From NCBI GenBank assembly GCA_947247005.1, contig OX365944.1, forward strand, positions 322,501 to 386,500: DNA of 64,000 nucleotides. Direction: 5' to 3'. The notes under the pieces were generated by a model, which saw only the letters and a program-made list of their open reading frames with translations, ran no database searches and was not told the DNA's origin. The translations under genes were made by a program, and so were the position numbers. Below are positions 35,845 through 47,690 of the stretch, piece after piece. Source of the DNA: Spisula solida. Taxonomy: Eukaryota > Mollusca > Bivalvia > Venerida > Mactridae. Position 1 is the first letter of the stretch. Each line of letters begins with the position of its first letter.

Positions 35845-35853
35845 CTTTTTATA
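35845..35853 (-). promoter_or_regulatory. CREBZF: TATA box of CREBZF
   Basis: Minus strand reads TATAAAAAG, about 330 bases upstream of the start codon. It predicts a start of transcription near 35815-35825 and a 5' UTR of about 300 nt without introns. Confidence 0.6.
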
Positions 35854-35899
35854 CGAGCCAAAACGTACCAGCAACGTTTTTCTCGTATTCGTGCTTCTG

Positions 35900-35936
35900 A
35901 TTGGTTACTGTAGTTTTATCCAAGCAATTTGATTGG
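35900..35936 (-). promoter_or_regulatory. CREBZF: Two CCAAT boxes of CREBZF
   Basis: Minus strand CCAAT at 35904-35900 and 35936-35932, about 50 and 80 bases upstream of the TATA box, the usual spacing for NF-Y sites. A CGACGTCG core (CRE-like) follows near 35974. The stress-response ERSE pattern CCAAT-N9-CCACG is not met. Confidence 0.5.
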
Positions 35937-35999
35937 ATAAATATATTAAGCGATGACTTCACTAAACGTTGGACGACGTCGGCAAAACGTTCGACCTAA

Positions 36000-37379
36000 C
36001 TTCTCAAATAATGCATACGTCCACGAGAAATAGTTCATCGTAGATAAGTTCAATATCAAATTATATCAAATGAAATTTCCGAAATATGCAAAACATCAAA
36101 CGACATTACACTAAATTGATATGGAAAGGCATGTTTAGATCAGTATAATTAATTCGAAGGAAATGAAAAAGTCACTACGCACTTCCGTTTGTTTATCCAT
36201 TGACAAATTCGTGTAAGTCGGCAGCATGTATTAATATGAACTAAGGCATGGCCTTTAACGGAGATTTTTTCTTTCTTAATTAATAAATTAATGTAGATTG
36301 TATGTATCTATGTATGTACAGTTTACATAAAGAAACATGTATGCATTTTAACTACAGTCATGTACTTAAGGGTAAACAGGAATCAAAGAGCTGAAAGACT
36401 TGAGGTTGTTCAAATGTATGTAATTCTGATCACCCCGGCTTTATGCATTGCAATATTTAGTAGACAAACTGAGATGGCCGTACTTTCACGATTAGAATTA
36501 ATGCATGCAGGGAAAGAACAAATCAAATTATGCCACATTATTATTATTGCATTGGCAATAAACATTTTATATGTTTACATCAAATAAAATATTGAAGTTG
36601 AATAGTTTTCTGCAGCCAGAAAATTTACTGGTATTGCTTAGGATGTGTTTTTTTGCAGTTAGGATGCTGAGCAAAAAGATAACATTAAGTCGGACAGGGA
36701 TGGCTACACTCTACTTAACCAGTCGAGCACCGAAATCATAAAAATATACAAGGCACAATGCCCAACACCCAGCCGAGCGAGAAAAATGATCCGCCCAAAT
36801 CCCAGCTGTCAAAAATCTGAATGAAACAGTTTCAGCAATCAAAAGGCTGAATGCCCACTCAGAACGACCTAGTTTCAAATGTAAAACGGCGTAAAGATAC
36901 AATAATAAATAAACACCGAAAGCCCCGGCCGGATGACTCAGTTTCAACAAGCAACAAGTCTTAGTCGAGTGTCACCAAGAATGACCTAGCTCCAATAAGC
37001 TTAACAGCCCAAGCTGAATGACCCAATTTAAACAACCAATTTAACCAATTAGTATGCCAAAATGAGCAACAACGCTACATGACCATTTCGGTGTATGTTT
37101 AAATTTATTAGTCAGAATAATTAGCCAAATAATCAGAAATGTGTAATATCGAATACTACGACAGGGGCGTAGCCAGACTTGAATTGACTCATAAGCCTTG
37201 AAGTTGGTGGTTATGGTTGGGGGTCCTCACGATTCGTGAAAATTTGAGATTTATATTTAATGTTACGCACGTGCGTACATCAGTAACATAACCGACTATA
37301 TATAACAGTTTATACAGAATAGTACATGGTATCATCTACGGGAACGTTAATAATGAAACAAGGTTAAAAAAGTATGTAG
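36000..37379. other. Intergenic, weak dispersed repeat
   Basis: Near 36690-37030, GACAGGGATGGCTACACTC and CACAATGCCCAACAC resemble 40503-40660, 44195-44260 and 56236-56300 (GGCAGCACTCA, CACAATGCCCAACT), an old dispersed family. No gene seen. Confidence 0.4.
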
Positions 37380-37462
37380 TCGGACCAGGGCTCAAACCTG
37401 GAACCATTTGCTATATATTAAGAAGGTTCAATGCTCTACTGAGTGAGCTAAGTGGATTACTA
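37378..37462 (-). repeat. tRNA-derived SINE head
   Basis: Read on the minus strand: CTTAGCTCACTCAGTAGAGC (A-box) and CCAGGTTTGAGCCCTGG (B-box with a paired T-stem). The D-arm/anticodon region is degenerate and no CCA-ready acceptor pairing is clear. Confidence 0.55.
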
Positions 37463-37620
37463 CAAAGTTCTCTTCCTTATCAGTAATTAAATCCTATACT
37501 AGCTCCAGGCATCCTACAGACAGACACTTTTAGCATATTTTTCAGGGAAATTCTTAACTCTCATTTAAATGAAGCTTGTAACAAATAAATTTTTCCAAAC
37601 ATTTTAAAATCAAAGTTAAA

Positions 37621-38158
37621 CCCCTTTCACAATTGTCATACGACGAGTCTTAGATGTAAATTTGAGGAATATCCTATGTCCGTCGTACAACAAACTTAAG
37701 AAATTTTGTCGCGTTTGACACCATCGGACCACAAAATGCATTTTTATAATTAAATTGATCATGCATACATGTATTTCAGTTTAATACTAGCATTTAGCAA
37801 GTTCCTATTTGCATATATTTATTATTATTTGAAAATAAAGAGTTTGGTTGGACGTTTTGATTAATTATACCCAGCTGCTGAAACTTATTTTTTAAACCAG
37901 CTAATAGTTTGACAATGCTTTTATCGTACGATGGACGTGCTACAACTGTTCATCTTAAGGCTTTCGCCCGTCAATTGTTATGTCCTGCTACCATCGCATG
38001 ACCATCATACGTCTGTCTGTCGTGTGGCGGACGCACGATAGTTCCCAAAAATGCATCGTAGAGCTGTCGCACCCTTTCCAGGCGCAAATTGGTACATTTC
38101 CATGTAGACCCATAAGCCTCGTGCAACGAAAACATTCCTACGACAATTGTGAAAGGGG
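37621..38158. mobile_element. 538-bp TIR element
   Basis: Ends CCCCTTTCACAATTGTC and GACAATTGTGAAAGGGG are perfect inverted copies; TACGACGAG / CCTACGAC extend them loosely. Overlapping frames on both strands at 37971-38186 reflect this element. Non-autonomous. Confidence 0.75.
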
Positions 38159-38304
38159 TTTTAGTCATGGCTCCTATATATTTTGAAATTACACATGTTT
38201 ATCCGGTAATGTCGATAAGGTGAATATGAATTGGAATAAGTAGATCATAACTTTGCCGATGCAGTCTTCAAATTTCACTTTTCATGGCAGACATTTTGGT
38301 GGAA

Positions 38305-38390
38305 CAGTTGTCGAGTGATAAGCGCTCTCAACTTAGTACCGATCCAGAGGTCCCTGGTTTGAATCTCTGCCGGGGCACGGGAAATTCCTA
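38305..38390 (+). repeat. tRNA-like SINE fragment
   Basis: GTCGAGTGATAAGCGCTCTCAA resembles a D-arm/anticodon region and CCCTGGTTTGAATCTCTGCCGGGG is a B-box stem. A second tRNA-like A-box (minus: CTGGATAGCTCAGTTGGTAAAG) lies near 38546-38567. Confidence 0.45.
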
Positions 38391-40045
38391 CCAAACTAAA
38401 TCGGCACTGATGACGAAGACCGACTCACCAACCTCCACTTCTGCAAACCATGCACAAAACAATTGTGGTTTTAACAATGTTATTGTGAAGGCATACACAC
38501 ATCATGTTGGTTAGACTATAGGCAAGATGCTAACAGAGCGAACACTTTACCAACTGAGCTATCCAGGCATTAGTCAAACGTATTGGAAGCGTACAGTATA
38601 CACTGTAGCGGCTCAGTTGAAAAATTGAAAACTGGTCAAGCTGGCCAAATACATTTCTCCCCTATCAGTAATTTAATCCTGTACACAGTACTACAATTAT
38701 CTAATAAACATTGCTATCCAAAGCACAATACACATGATACAGACGGAACATTGTCAAAGAGTCATTTTACATTTTGTTTTGGTACAAACTAATGAAACTT
38801 GGACGAATAATTTCGGTCGTAGGTACGAATAGGAACGGGTACGACAGGAATTTGTAGAAAGTTGTACTTACCAAACCTTTAATAACAACATACGTCATCG
38901 GATGTTGATTTTATTGTATAAGTATGCTAATTGCGAGTATTAAAGACGATTTTCCTTGCTTAACAAGTACTTACATCGTGTAATCGATGGTCGGCGTCTC
39001 AGACGAATGCAATCACGTAGAATGTTGAGTTACTTCCCCTGTTACCTGGCTATCGCTCCGGACCCGGGATTATTTATTTATTTTGTATAGCGTAATTTGA
39101 AATCTGCAGATGTTCAGAAAATCTAAAAAATATAGAAGTTCAGCTACGAATTGTCAGTTTTCAACTAATTTGAGATTACAATAATGGTTGAATCCTCGTA
39201 CCAATCATAACTACTCTCGTACGTCACTGCGGATCTTCGATGAGACCGGAAATCCATACCTTTTCAGCTATTAGTGGGGCGAAACTTCGGCCGATGACGG
39301 AAAGACCCGAGTAGTTACGATTGCCGGGAAGACAATTGGTACGGCCTCTACGACATCTATAGGCTGCTGATTTAGGAAAAAAGCCAAACTCAGACGTCTC
39401 GGAGATGTTTTTTCAAAACCTTCGGTTTTGAAAAAAATCTCCTATTATCTCCCCTAAAATGTTTGCATAATAAAAAATAAAGGCCTCGTGCAGTTCGTGT
39501 ATTTAGGCAATATACGATAGTGTGTATGATCTTTGATTTAGGTCTGACATATAATTTTAAAAAGACTGTAATAGCATCTATTAAAGTAATAGTAAGAACA
39601 CATTAATTAAAGTGTCAATGTTTAACTGGGAAGAAGAATATACATCTTTATTTAATGCTAACTGATGAGATATGGAGTTCTATCAGTGAAATAAAACCTA
39701 TATCAGTCACTGGTTATCACCTACAATGTGACTGATATAAGCTCCGCCCCCTAACAGGGACTACTTTAATTTACCAAAATCTCTGTAACTGTTTTATTAC
39801 TGAACGGAAACATATCATGTGGTGGTTTTAATTCTTAGTTAGACCATTTCCTACAAGTTGGTGTATGATTTAATGCAAAATTCTCAAAAAAGTCGTTTTC
39901 ACCTATTCACCATAATCCAAGATGGCGGATTTTGAAGAGAAAAATATGCTAAATAGAATAACATCTTCATACGTAGCCTAACCACAGTGGTAATTTGGCA
40001 TAAATAGTACCAGTTTTGACACCATAAAAGCATTAAATAAATAGA

Positions 40046-40197
40046 ATATTTGTTTGTTTTGATTGAATATGGTTAATATCTCATCTTGTAGTGATAAAAT
40101 TTTAATATTTTCACTCGCGCTACGCGCTCTTGAAAATATTGAATTTTATCATTACACGACGAGATATAAACCATATTCAATCAAAACAAACAAATAT
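40046..40197. mobile_element. 152-bp palindromic element
   Basis: Arms ATATTTGTTTGTTTTGATTG and CAATCAAAACAAACAAATAT pair perfectly, and pairing continues through GAATATGGTT / AACCATATTC and GATAAAATT / AATTTTATC to a GC-rich tip (CTCGCGCTACGCGCTC). A near-perfect hairpin; foldback MITE. Confidence 0.75.
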
Positions 40198-41959
40198 CCT
40201 CTATACATCTACGTCAATACGTTATGCTGTCATAAATTTGACAATTCTATACACAACTAATACCTACCCTCAAATATTGAAAATCTTATATAATTAGCCA
40301 TTAATTGTCGTTCATATCAAATCTAGATAAGGAAAAAAGTATACAACTGTTATGTGAGTGTTGAAAATAGCATTTGGTACATATTTTTGCCATCGAATTT
40401 ATTATTGAATCTGAGTTCCACATTCAGCAATCAGACTGATGAAACACATTTATAGCTTACAAATACACTAAATTACACTAAGAAATAAGATAATATTAAG
40501 TCAGACAGGGAAGGCAGCACTCAACTTAACCAACCGAGCACAGAAAACATTAAAAACACACAAAGCACAATGCCCAACTGAACCAACCGAGCACAGGAAA
40601 CATAAAACACATAAAGACACAATGCCCAACTAAACAAGCGCAGATCCGCCCAAGTCCAAGCTGTCGAAAAGTATAATAAATTATAACTAGCCAAAAATAA
40701 TATTTAGTACACTCACTACCTATTTAACATTATTGGTCCTTGTTCTAAAAAAACGTTGCTATGAACCTCAAAAGAATGAATATTTGAGTGATGAGTGTAA
40801 GTATTGTTTGTAATTTTGGGCCATGATGATACATTTCAATTTCAAAGACATTAGAATAAGTCAGTTTTAAAAATGTTAAGATCATTAGATTTAATCATGC
40901 TTTGAAACAGTTATCCAGGTTTTTCAGTATCTGTTTCAGGATCAAGTACAATAATTCACTTTTGCGGCAGAAAAATGATGTTTTGAATATTTTTAGCATG
41001 TTAACTTGACGTGGTTTAGAGATTATATGTACATGGTTATGAGTAGCTTGGCCAAAAGTTACCAAAGACTTCTGAAAAATGAAATTATTCTCGGGATCAA
41101 ATTTGACCCAGATCAGATTATCCTTCGTGAAATGGGGATATGCAGTATAGAAATTCGCACCAACACATGACGTCACACATATTTTTAAAGCGCCCGAATG
41201 ATCATTATTTAGGTGACCTCTTGTGTTTGTCCCATTGATCTATGTCACTATATAACATACGAACATATATATTTAAAAATCAGGAAGATTAGATTTCGAA
41301 CAAAGACATTTTTTTTTAGATTTTCTTGCTGATTTATCACTGATTATGTAACATTACTAATAATGCAATTTTAAGAACTCCACGTCCGATTTAAAGCTTA
41401 TTAAGGGACAGGGAATTGCACGAATTTGATTAAAAAATGACCGGCCCAGTTGTCCTTATCCAATAGTTTGAACTTCCGTTCGTCCGCCCGCCCGCCTTCT
41501 CGCCCATCCATCCATCACAAATTATCAAAAATAAACCATGTATGTCCATTTTGTTTTTACTTATCAATTATAAATAGTTAAATAAAATTAATGGTAATAA
41601 AAAGCAGGAACGCGTATTTGTCTGTTTAAAGTAATAAATCTCATTCTCCCACCAGTTTTCTGTTACAACCATCAATTTATATTCGCTCTTAAATTAAATT
41701 ATAAAACCGGCGTTGCGTGTTTTCCAAACGTTCGTGAGAAATACCACGGTCGAGAAGTAGGGCGAGAAGCTCAAATCATGCCAATGTTTTGGTTTCTGAT
41801 TTGCGATGGAACGCATCAATATTTTCAGCTTGATGAATAATCAAAACATTAAATTGGTTCCAGTTAATTCACAACAACTTGAGATGAATCACTCAGCTCT
41901 ATGGAACGTTTTATCTTACTCGAATCTGGTTCATGCAGTATCCGGAGCTGTGGTAAGAC

Positions 41960-44900
41960 CACGCATGTTAATTAAATGTATATGACACTCTATATTAACG
42001 TATGTAAAATGGGTAAACATGTTGCCTCTCACACATATCGATCGGCCGATTAACAATGTTACCGCGGTAAGCGTAAAACGCACTAGTCAAATTCTACCCG
42101 GCTTTATATAAGACCTCATAATTTTCGTATCTATTCTATTATCCGATTTTAAATATTTAAAGCTTGTAATGAAGCAGAGATATATGTCTGTCTTTTAATA
42201 CAATATTCATCACGATATCCTAATTATTAAATCCACGGCAACGAGTAAGAATCAGTTCCGTGTAAAAGTAAGTTTAAAATATCCCGTTTTTTACCAAATA
42301 AAAATTCAATCAATGGTCGAAAATCTAGAAAATCAGCAAATGTTAATTTAATTTTCGATCGATTTTGTTCATTAAAGCTTGTTTTAAAAGCTAAAGACCT
42401 AAATATACAAAGATTGGAAAAATCTACCAAATCTCACAATATCTCGCGGCAGTCTTCTGAAATCTTGTTTGTTTTTAATACCTTATATCTCCTGTTTTAA
42501 TATACATAGGAAAAAACTAATACTTTTATGCAATAGATTTATTATTCTGCTTTAAAATGATACCTGATTTATTGAAATCAGTCAAGGAATAAAACAATAG
42601 GCCTCAAAGAGCCAGACCTACTATCATTTTAATGGAAATTCCAATTTTATCAGAAAATAGTTCAAAATACCCAATTTGCCTCATTCAAACAATAATTTTC
42701 TGAATTCTACAAGAGATAGAAAGAAATACGTTACATCATGCAGTAGAAGAAACATAGCTCTTCATAATAAGATATTGGTCATTAAAAAAGGATGACAAAC
42801 AAAAGCGTGCATGTAAAATATCCGAGTCTGCTGCATGCTATTTTGCATTTTCTCTCCGTTTTCAATTAAGTGTCCAATCTGTGTAAATTTAGGTCTTTGT
42901 AAAAGCTTATACTGTAAGGTTTTATATTATGTAAAACTTATTTTTAAAGCATTTGCGAGTTGTCGATCGCCAGCAAAATAAAACAGAATGGACGTATTCA
43001 TAATAATGTGTGATGTAAGCTAGTATCATGGTTCCTAATTTAATGCAACCAATACCTCACAATATGCATTTAATAGCAGGTTATATTGTAAATAATCGCC
43101 ATTTTATAATTAACATTCGGCAATAAGTCCGCAAGTTCAATACAGCTACCGAAAAAAATAGTCCCGCATCGTGACAAAAATCACTATTTTTGACTCCATT
43201 TTCAGCGGCCCCCGAAAGCTCCTGCTATTTTGCTGTTTTAGAACAGTAAAATCCACTGTGAGATATACCATTTCACCTTATATTCAGTCTTGAAAAACTC
43301 TGAATCTTGTGTATTATTCTGCATTAAACTTTATCAATGTGACAAACATATGTTTATTCATGTGTATTTGTTGCCATTATGATATTTTTGTTGTTCCTTT
43401 GTATGAATGTAGACTTACAAGTCTTTAATAATTGAATATGTACGATGATAAATAAGAAATCATTAAAACAATATTTGTTTGGCAAAACAATTTAACCTAC
43501 AAAAAGGCAGTAAGTAAAAAATAAATTTGTGTATGTAACAGTAAATCATTATGCCAAACAAACATTGTTTTATTATAAATCATAACACAATTCAGTATAA
43601 ACTTTGAACATAATTTATTTTTTAAGTAACAGTTATTCATATCTGAAGTTAATGATATTCAGTATATCATAAAATACTCAGATTACTAACTAAAATATAC
43701 ATAAAAAATCAAAACACTGACAAATAAAACACAACATTATTTTATACATTGGAACTTATCGTTTCACATTGCATTATATTACAGATTTGTACATTGACTC
43801 ATGTCAGAATCCTAGTTGAAAACACAATATACATTTACAGAGCTACAGATAACTGCGTATTGGGGTAATTACCCAATTAATTTTCTTAAAAACCCAATAG
43901 ATTTTGAGAGGAGTGAGTAACTTAGAATAAAGGTCTTCATACAACACTCCCGCCAAAGCATTCTGAAACTCATCGATGCTGGTGTGATGCTCGTAAGTAG
44001 TGTGCTTGTCAACTTTCAACATGGCTATTTGAGACACTCCCTTAAAATGAAAAAAAGAAATGTGTTGCACATATATTTATGTTTCTTAGCAATTTATTGT
44101 TCAGCTGTCTGAAAACAATGAATATCTAGACAAAAAAAGCTTTACAGCTACCAGGCTGTCTGCTTCATACACAATATGATATGAAAAAAGATCAATTCAG
44201 ACATGGAAGACAGCACTCAATAGAAATAGCCTAACACAGACCACAAGTTCCAAAATATAAATTTACCATTTTATTGTATAAATAAATCAAAAGTATTAGA
44301 CCTACAACTGTTACTGTTGAATATATATGAATCCTTAGGAAAATCACAACTAAAACAACTTCCAGGTAATATGAAATATGGGTAAGCTCAATATTCAATC
44401 TTCACATTATTTGTTCATTCTCGGTCATTAAGTTTCATAAAAATAAGAATTAACAGTATACCTGTTCTAAGCAGTGGTTGTTTAGTTGAGGAACCATTGT
44501 GTTGGCCAGATTGTTCTTCGCAGCGAAGTACACATTTCTCAATGCCCCGGTGACAGCCATCTCACTTTTGGTCAGAGCTGATTCCTTCGCTTTCTGTATA
44601 GAAACAGCCAGTTTTTCAGCCGACACACAATCAATATGATCTGAAAATATAAAAAATAAACATGTTTAAGGTTAAACAAAAAGAAATAATCAAATTGGTT
44701 GGTATGGTTTCAGTTACTTTCAGGAGGTCCTGTGATCAAATCCTATTAGTTGATAATTTTAAACCGTTGATTGAATTTGTATTTGGTAAAAAACGGGATA
44801 TTTTAAACTTACTTTTACACGGAACGGATTCTTACTCGTCGCCGTGGATTTAATAATTAGGATATCGTGATGAATATTGTATTAAAAGACAGACATATAT

Positions 44901-45082
44901 CTCTGCTTCTGCTCTGAAAATTATGTGGTCTAATATAAAGCCGGGTAGAATTTGACTAGTGCGTTTTACGCTTACCGCAGTAACATTGTTAATCGGCCGA
45001 TCGATATGTGTGAGCGGCACCATGTTTACCCATTTTACATACGTTAATATCGAGTGTCATATACATTTAATTAACATGCGTG
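41960..45082. mobile_element. 3.1-kb hAT-type element with long TIRs and 8-bp target duplication
   Basis: GGTAAGAC flanks both sides (41952-41959 and 45083-45090). Inverted ends start CACGCATGTTAATTAAATGT and remain similar for about 330-360 bp with small indels (left to about 42316, right from about 44762). An 8-bp duplication is the hAT hallmark. Inside, on the minus strand, is a spliced-looking hAT/ZNF862-like coding fragment (43843-44640). No complete transposase is present, so it is non-autonomous or a gene-capturing derivative. Matching frames at 42227-42430 and 44662-44853 come from the inverted ends, not from genes. Confidence 0.85.
43843..44640 (-). pseudogene. hAT/ZNF862-KIAA1586-like coding fragment
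   Basis: Two minus-strand exons: 44640-44462 (acceptor tattttcag, donor gtatac) and 44040-43843 (acceptor cattttaag), in phase across the intron. The joined frame carries RNVYFAAKNNLAN, then a TTYEHHTSIDEFQNAL segment, resembling the region before the DDE-like domain of hAT-derived ZNF862/KIAA1586-type proteins. It stops soon after, before any catalytic DEST-type motif, and has no upstream start, so it is a fragment. Carried inside the TIR element; whether it is transposase remnant or captured host gene is open. Confidence 0.5.
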
Positions 45083-45090
45083 GGTAAGAC

Positions 45091-46498
45091 GAATCAAAGC
45101 ACTGTAAAGTTGTGACTGTGTAGACCATTTGCTGGAGCCTGTTGACTAATCAAAGCACTGTACAGTAGTGACTGTTGACTGGAGCCCATTGACTAACCAA
45201 AACTCTATCAAATACTGCTATCAAGCTTTTCCACGGCTTCCGCTGGCACTTGCCATTGTTACAATCCAGTAGACCATAATCCTTTGCAGGGTGGAGAGTT
45301 CCAGTCTATTTCTTACACACTGTTGTGCCAATGGACCGTAACTCGACGAAGCCCTGTTTTTCTACTTTCATGCAACAGCCCACTACTGGAGAGCAGTGTA
45401 CGCTTTTTTGAAGCAAGCGGTTTCCTAGCATGTGGTTATCAAGCACTCTGTAGTGTTTTAGTTAGGCAACATGCTTATGATCAAACGGCTACCAAAAAAA
45501 CCCTTTTTATATCGCTATTGACCACGTTCCTACGTCTAAAGAGTTGCAATAAGTCGCTACTAGTGAGAAGTTTTATTTTGCTATCGGCGAGCACTTCCCA
45601 TGCAATAGTATGTACTCTGTTTCTCATGGTGCTTTGCTAGGTGAGAGCTTGATTGTGCAACAGAACCAGAACCGCTTCTGTATCTCTCACTCAGTAGTGC
45701 TTTGCGAACCGGTAGCCAATAAATTTTTGTTGCAAATGATTTCCTGGCAAATTGCTATCGAGTCCTCGGTAGAGCTTTACTTAAGCAACATACCTCCCCT
45801 TAACGTTCAGCAGATTAGATTGTTAAGCATAGATCTATGTAGAACTTTCAAGTATATTTCAGCAAGCTGTGACATTGGGACCTGGATGTGCAGTTTGTTA
45901 AGGCTATTATGAACTCAAAGTTTAATAATTTTCTACTGTAGTTTGTTTTAAGTTCCAGACTTTCTGGAAAGATCATAGGATGGAATGAAATAGTGACTTA
46001 ATACTGGTACTAATGTCAACATTCATTTCACTTTATTTAGAAATACTTTCACAGCAGTGAGCACTAAGTCTAAGATTTAATCAAATTGAAAAATACAGTG
46101 TAACACTGTGAGTCAATCTCATTAAAATCAGATCCTAACATTTAGCTACGCTGTTATATATCAGTGTAAAGTAGTGACGCGTTATATGGATTTGATTTAA
46201 ATAAGATTGACTGTGAGTGTACAATTATGCAGTAGTATCTATTTTCTCATTTTATAAAAATTTAGATTACTTTATCTTCCTGTTTGGTTTCTGCAGTCGT
46301 CTTCAGTTCATGAGATCAAGTGGTTATGATACAACACTGCATGGAGTAAAGAAGCGATGTTGTAACTTGTAATATAGCTGAAGTGTTTCAAGTCTGAGGT
46401 GGTACACACTACACAGTTTGTTTTGATTTGTTTTATTTTAGCATACTTGTATTTCTCAATAGAAGATGAAATATGTCATAATTTATTCTACAATTTGC
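45091..46498. other. Intergenic with diverged internal repeats
   Basis: Between 45100 and 45900, segments such as GAGCAGTGTACGCTTT, AAGCACTCTGTAGTG and AGTAGTGCTTTGCGAACC are decayed copies of a short motif also seen near 60320-60480. The 118- and 100-codon frames (45284-45912) arise from it and lack gene signals. Confidence 0.4.
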
Positions 46499-46713
46499 TC
46501 GCTTAGAATGAGAAGACTCATGCATATTTGAAATCTGCATATCAAGGCGCTTCTTATGAGCCTATTTTCATAAAAAACAGCAGTGGTCGTGTTGACCAAA
46601 GTGAAGTTTAAAACGTTTTTTTTCCGTAAGTAAAGAGCAATTTTCAGACAGTTATTTCTTGTTTTCTCCAAACATTGATTTTGTACTTACGATCTTCTAA
46701 TTCTAAGCCAGCG
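46499..46713. mobile_element. CGCTGGCTTAGAATGAG-type MITE, copy 2
   Basis: Ends CTCGCTTAGAATGAGAAG and CTTCTAATTCTAAGCCAGCGA are inverted. Body in opposite orientation to copies 1 and 4, with TTCAGACAGTT and TTGACCAAAGTGAAGTTT. Confidence 0.7.
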
Positions 46714-47390
46714 AATTCATTGACTGTTGTTCTTTGAATTCATGTAACTTTGTATTGTGTCCATAGATGCTTTAAATGTTATCTACAGTTGGTTGGGTTA
46801 TATGTCAACAGGCAGGAACATAACAATTTTTATTTAAGATTGGACACTTTATTTCACTTAAGCAATGGAAAGCAAGAATAGCAATGCATTATAAAACAAA
46901 AGCTTTGAAATCATAATAATACAACAGAAAAAATGCATAACATATAACTGTACCGTACATCCAATATGAAAAGTAAATATACATTTGTGTAATATACCGT
47001 ACTCAGTCAGATAAAAAAGTATCCAATCTTCATGTTTTTATATGACAATCATGAATGCTGTTATTAAAGAAATACTCAAGCTCAAAAATTGTTACTATTA
47101 TGCTGTCAATATTGGTCAAGGAATTCCAGGGAAAACTACACTGCATTATTGAACTCAAAGTGAAATAACTGATTTGGTTCCAAACAGGATTATGATTATT
47201 AAAACAACCTGATTACCAGTACAGAAAGATGAACTGTTCTGTTTTGATGCTGTAAACATTGCTCATATTATCATTGTTAATGAAATCAATTTTCCTTTTG
47301 AAAATGCCTAATGCTTAATCGAAGCAGAATCTTCCAGCTTTGGTTTCAACATTTTTCAAATTAACTCCCTTTAAATTTAAATAAGACCAT
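46714..47390. other. Region 3' of the TLR gene
   Basis: AT-rich, no coding content. The minus-strand sequence AATAAA at 47392-47397, about 290 nt beyond the TLR stop, is a plausible polyadenylation signal. Confidence 0.4.
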
Positions 47391-47690
47391 ATTTATTGTT
47401 GCTATATTTGACCAAATGTTTGCATAAATTGATAATTAGTTCAATGGAATGTGTGAAAACTGTCAAGGATAGTCACAATTATCATAACTATGTATATACA
47501 CTGTTTGTATCATCATTACAAGGCACTGGTTATTACGACACTGTATCACCAATACAAGGCACTGGTTATTACGACACACTATTTATCTCGAATACTTTCC
47601 CTGTCCCGATCTCTCCTCGAAATAACAAAGTTTTGCTGTACTGTCTACATGTATTCTATTTTAAATTGGTACATGTTCCATCTTGACAAA

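Noticed and set aside
36360..36587. 75-codon frame upstream of CREBZF
   Set aside because: No homology, no splice context; length expected by chance in this much sequence.
42227..44853. Two frames sharing FGKKRDILNLLLHGTDSYS at 42227-42430 (-) and 44662-44853 (+)
   Set aside because: They lie in the two inverted ends of one transposon, so the similarity is TIR identity, not a gene pair.
45284..45912. 118- and 100-codon frames
   Set aside because: Fall in diverged repeat sequence; no motif, splice or start evidence.
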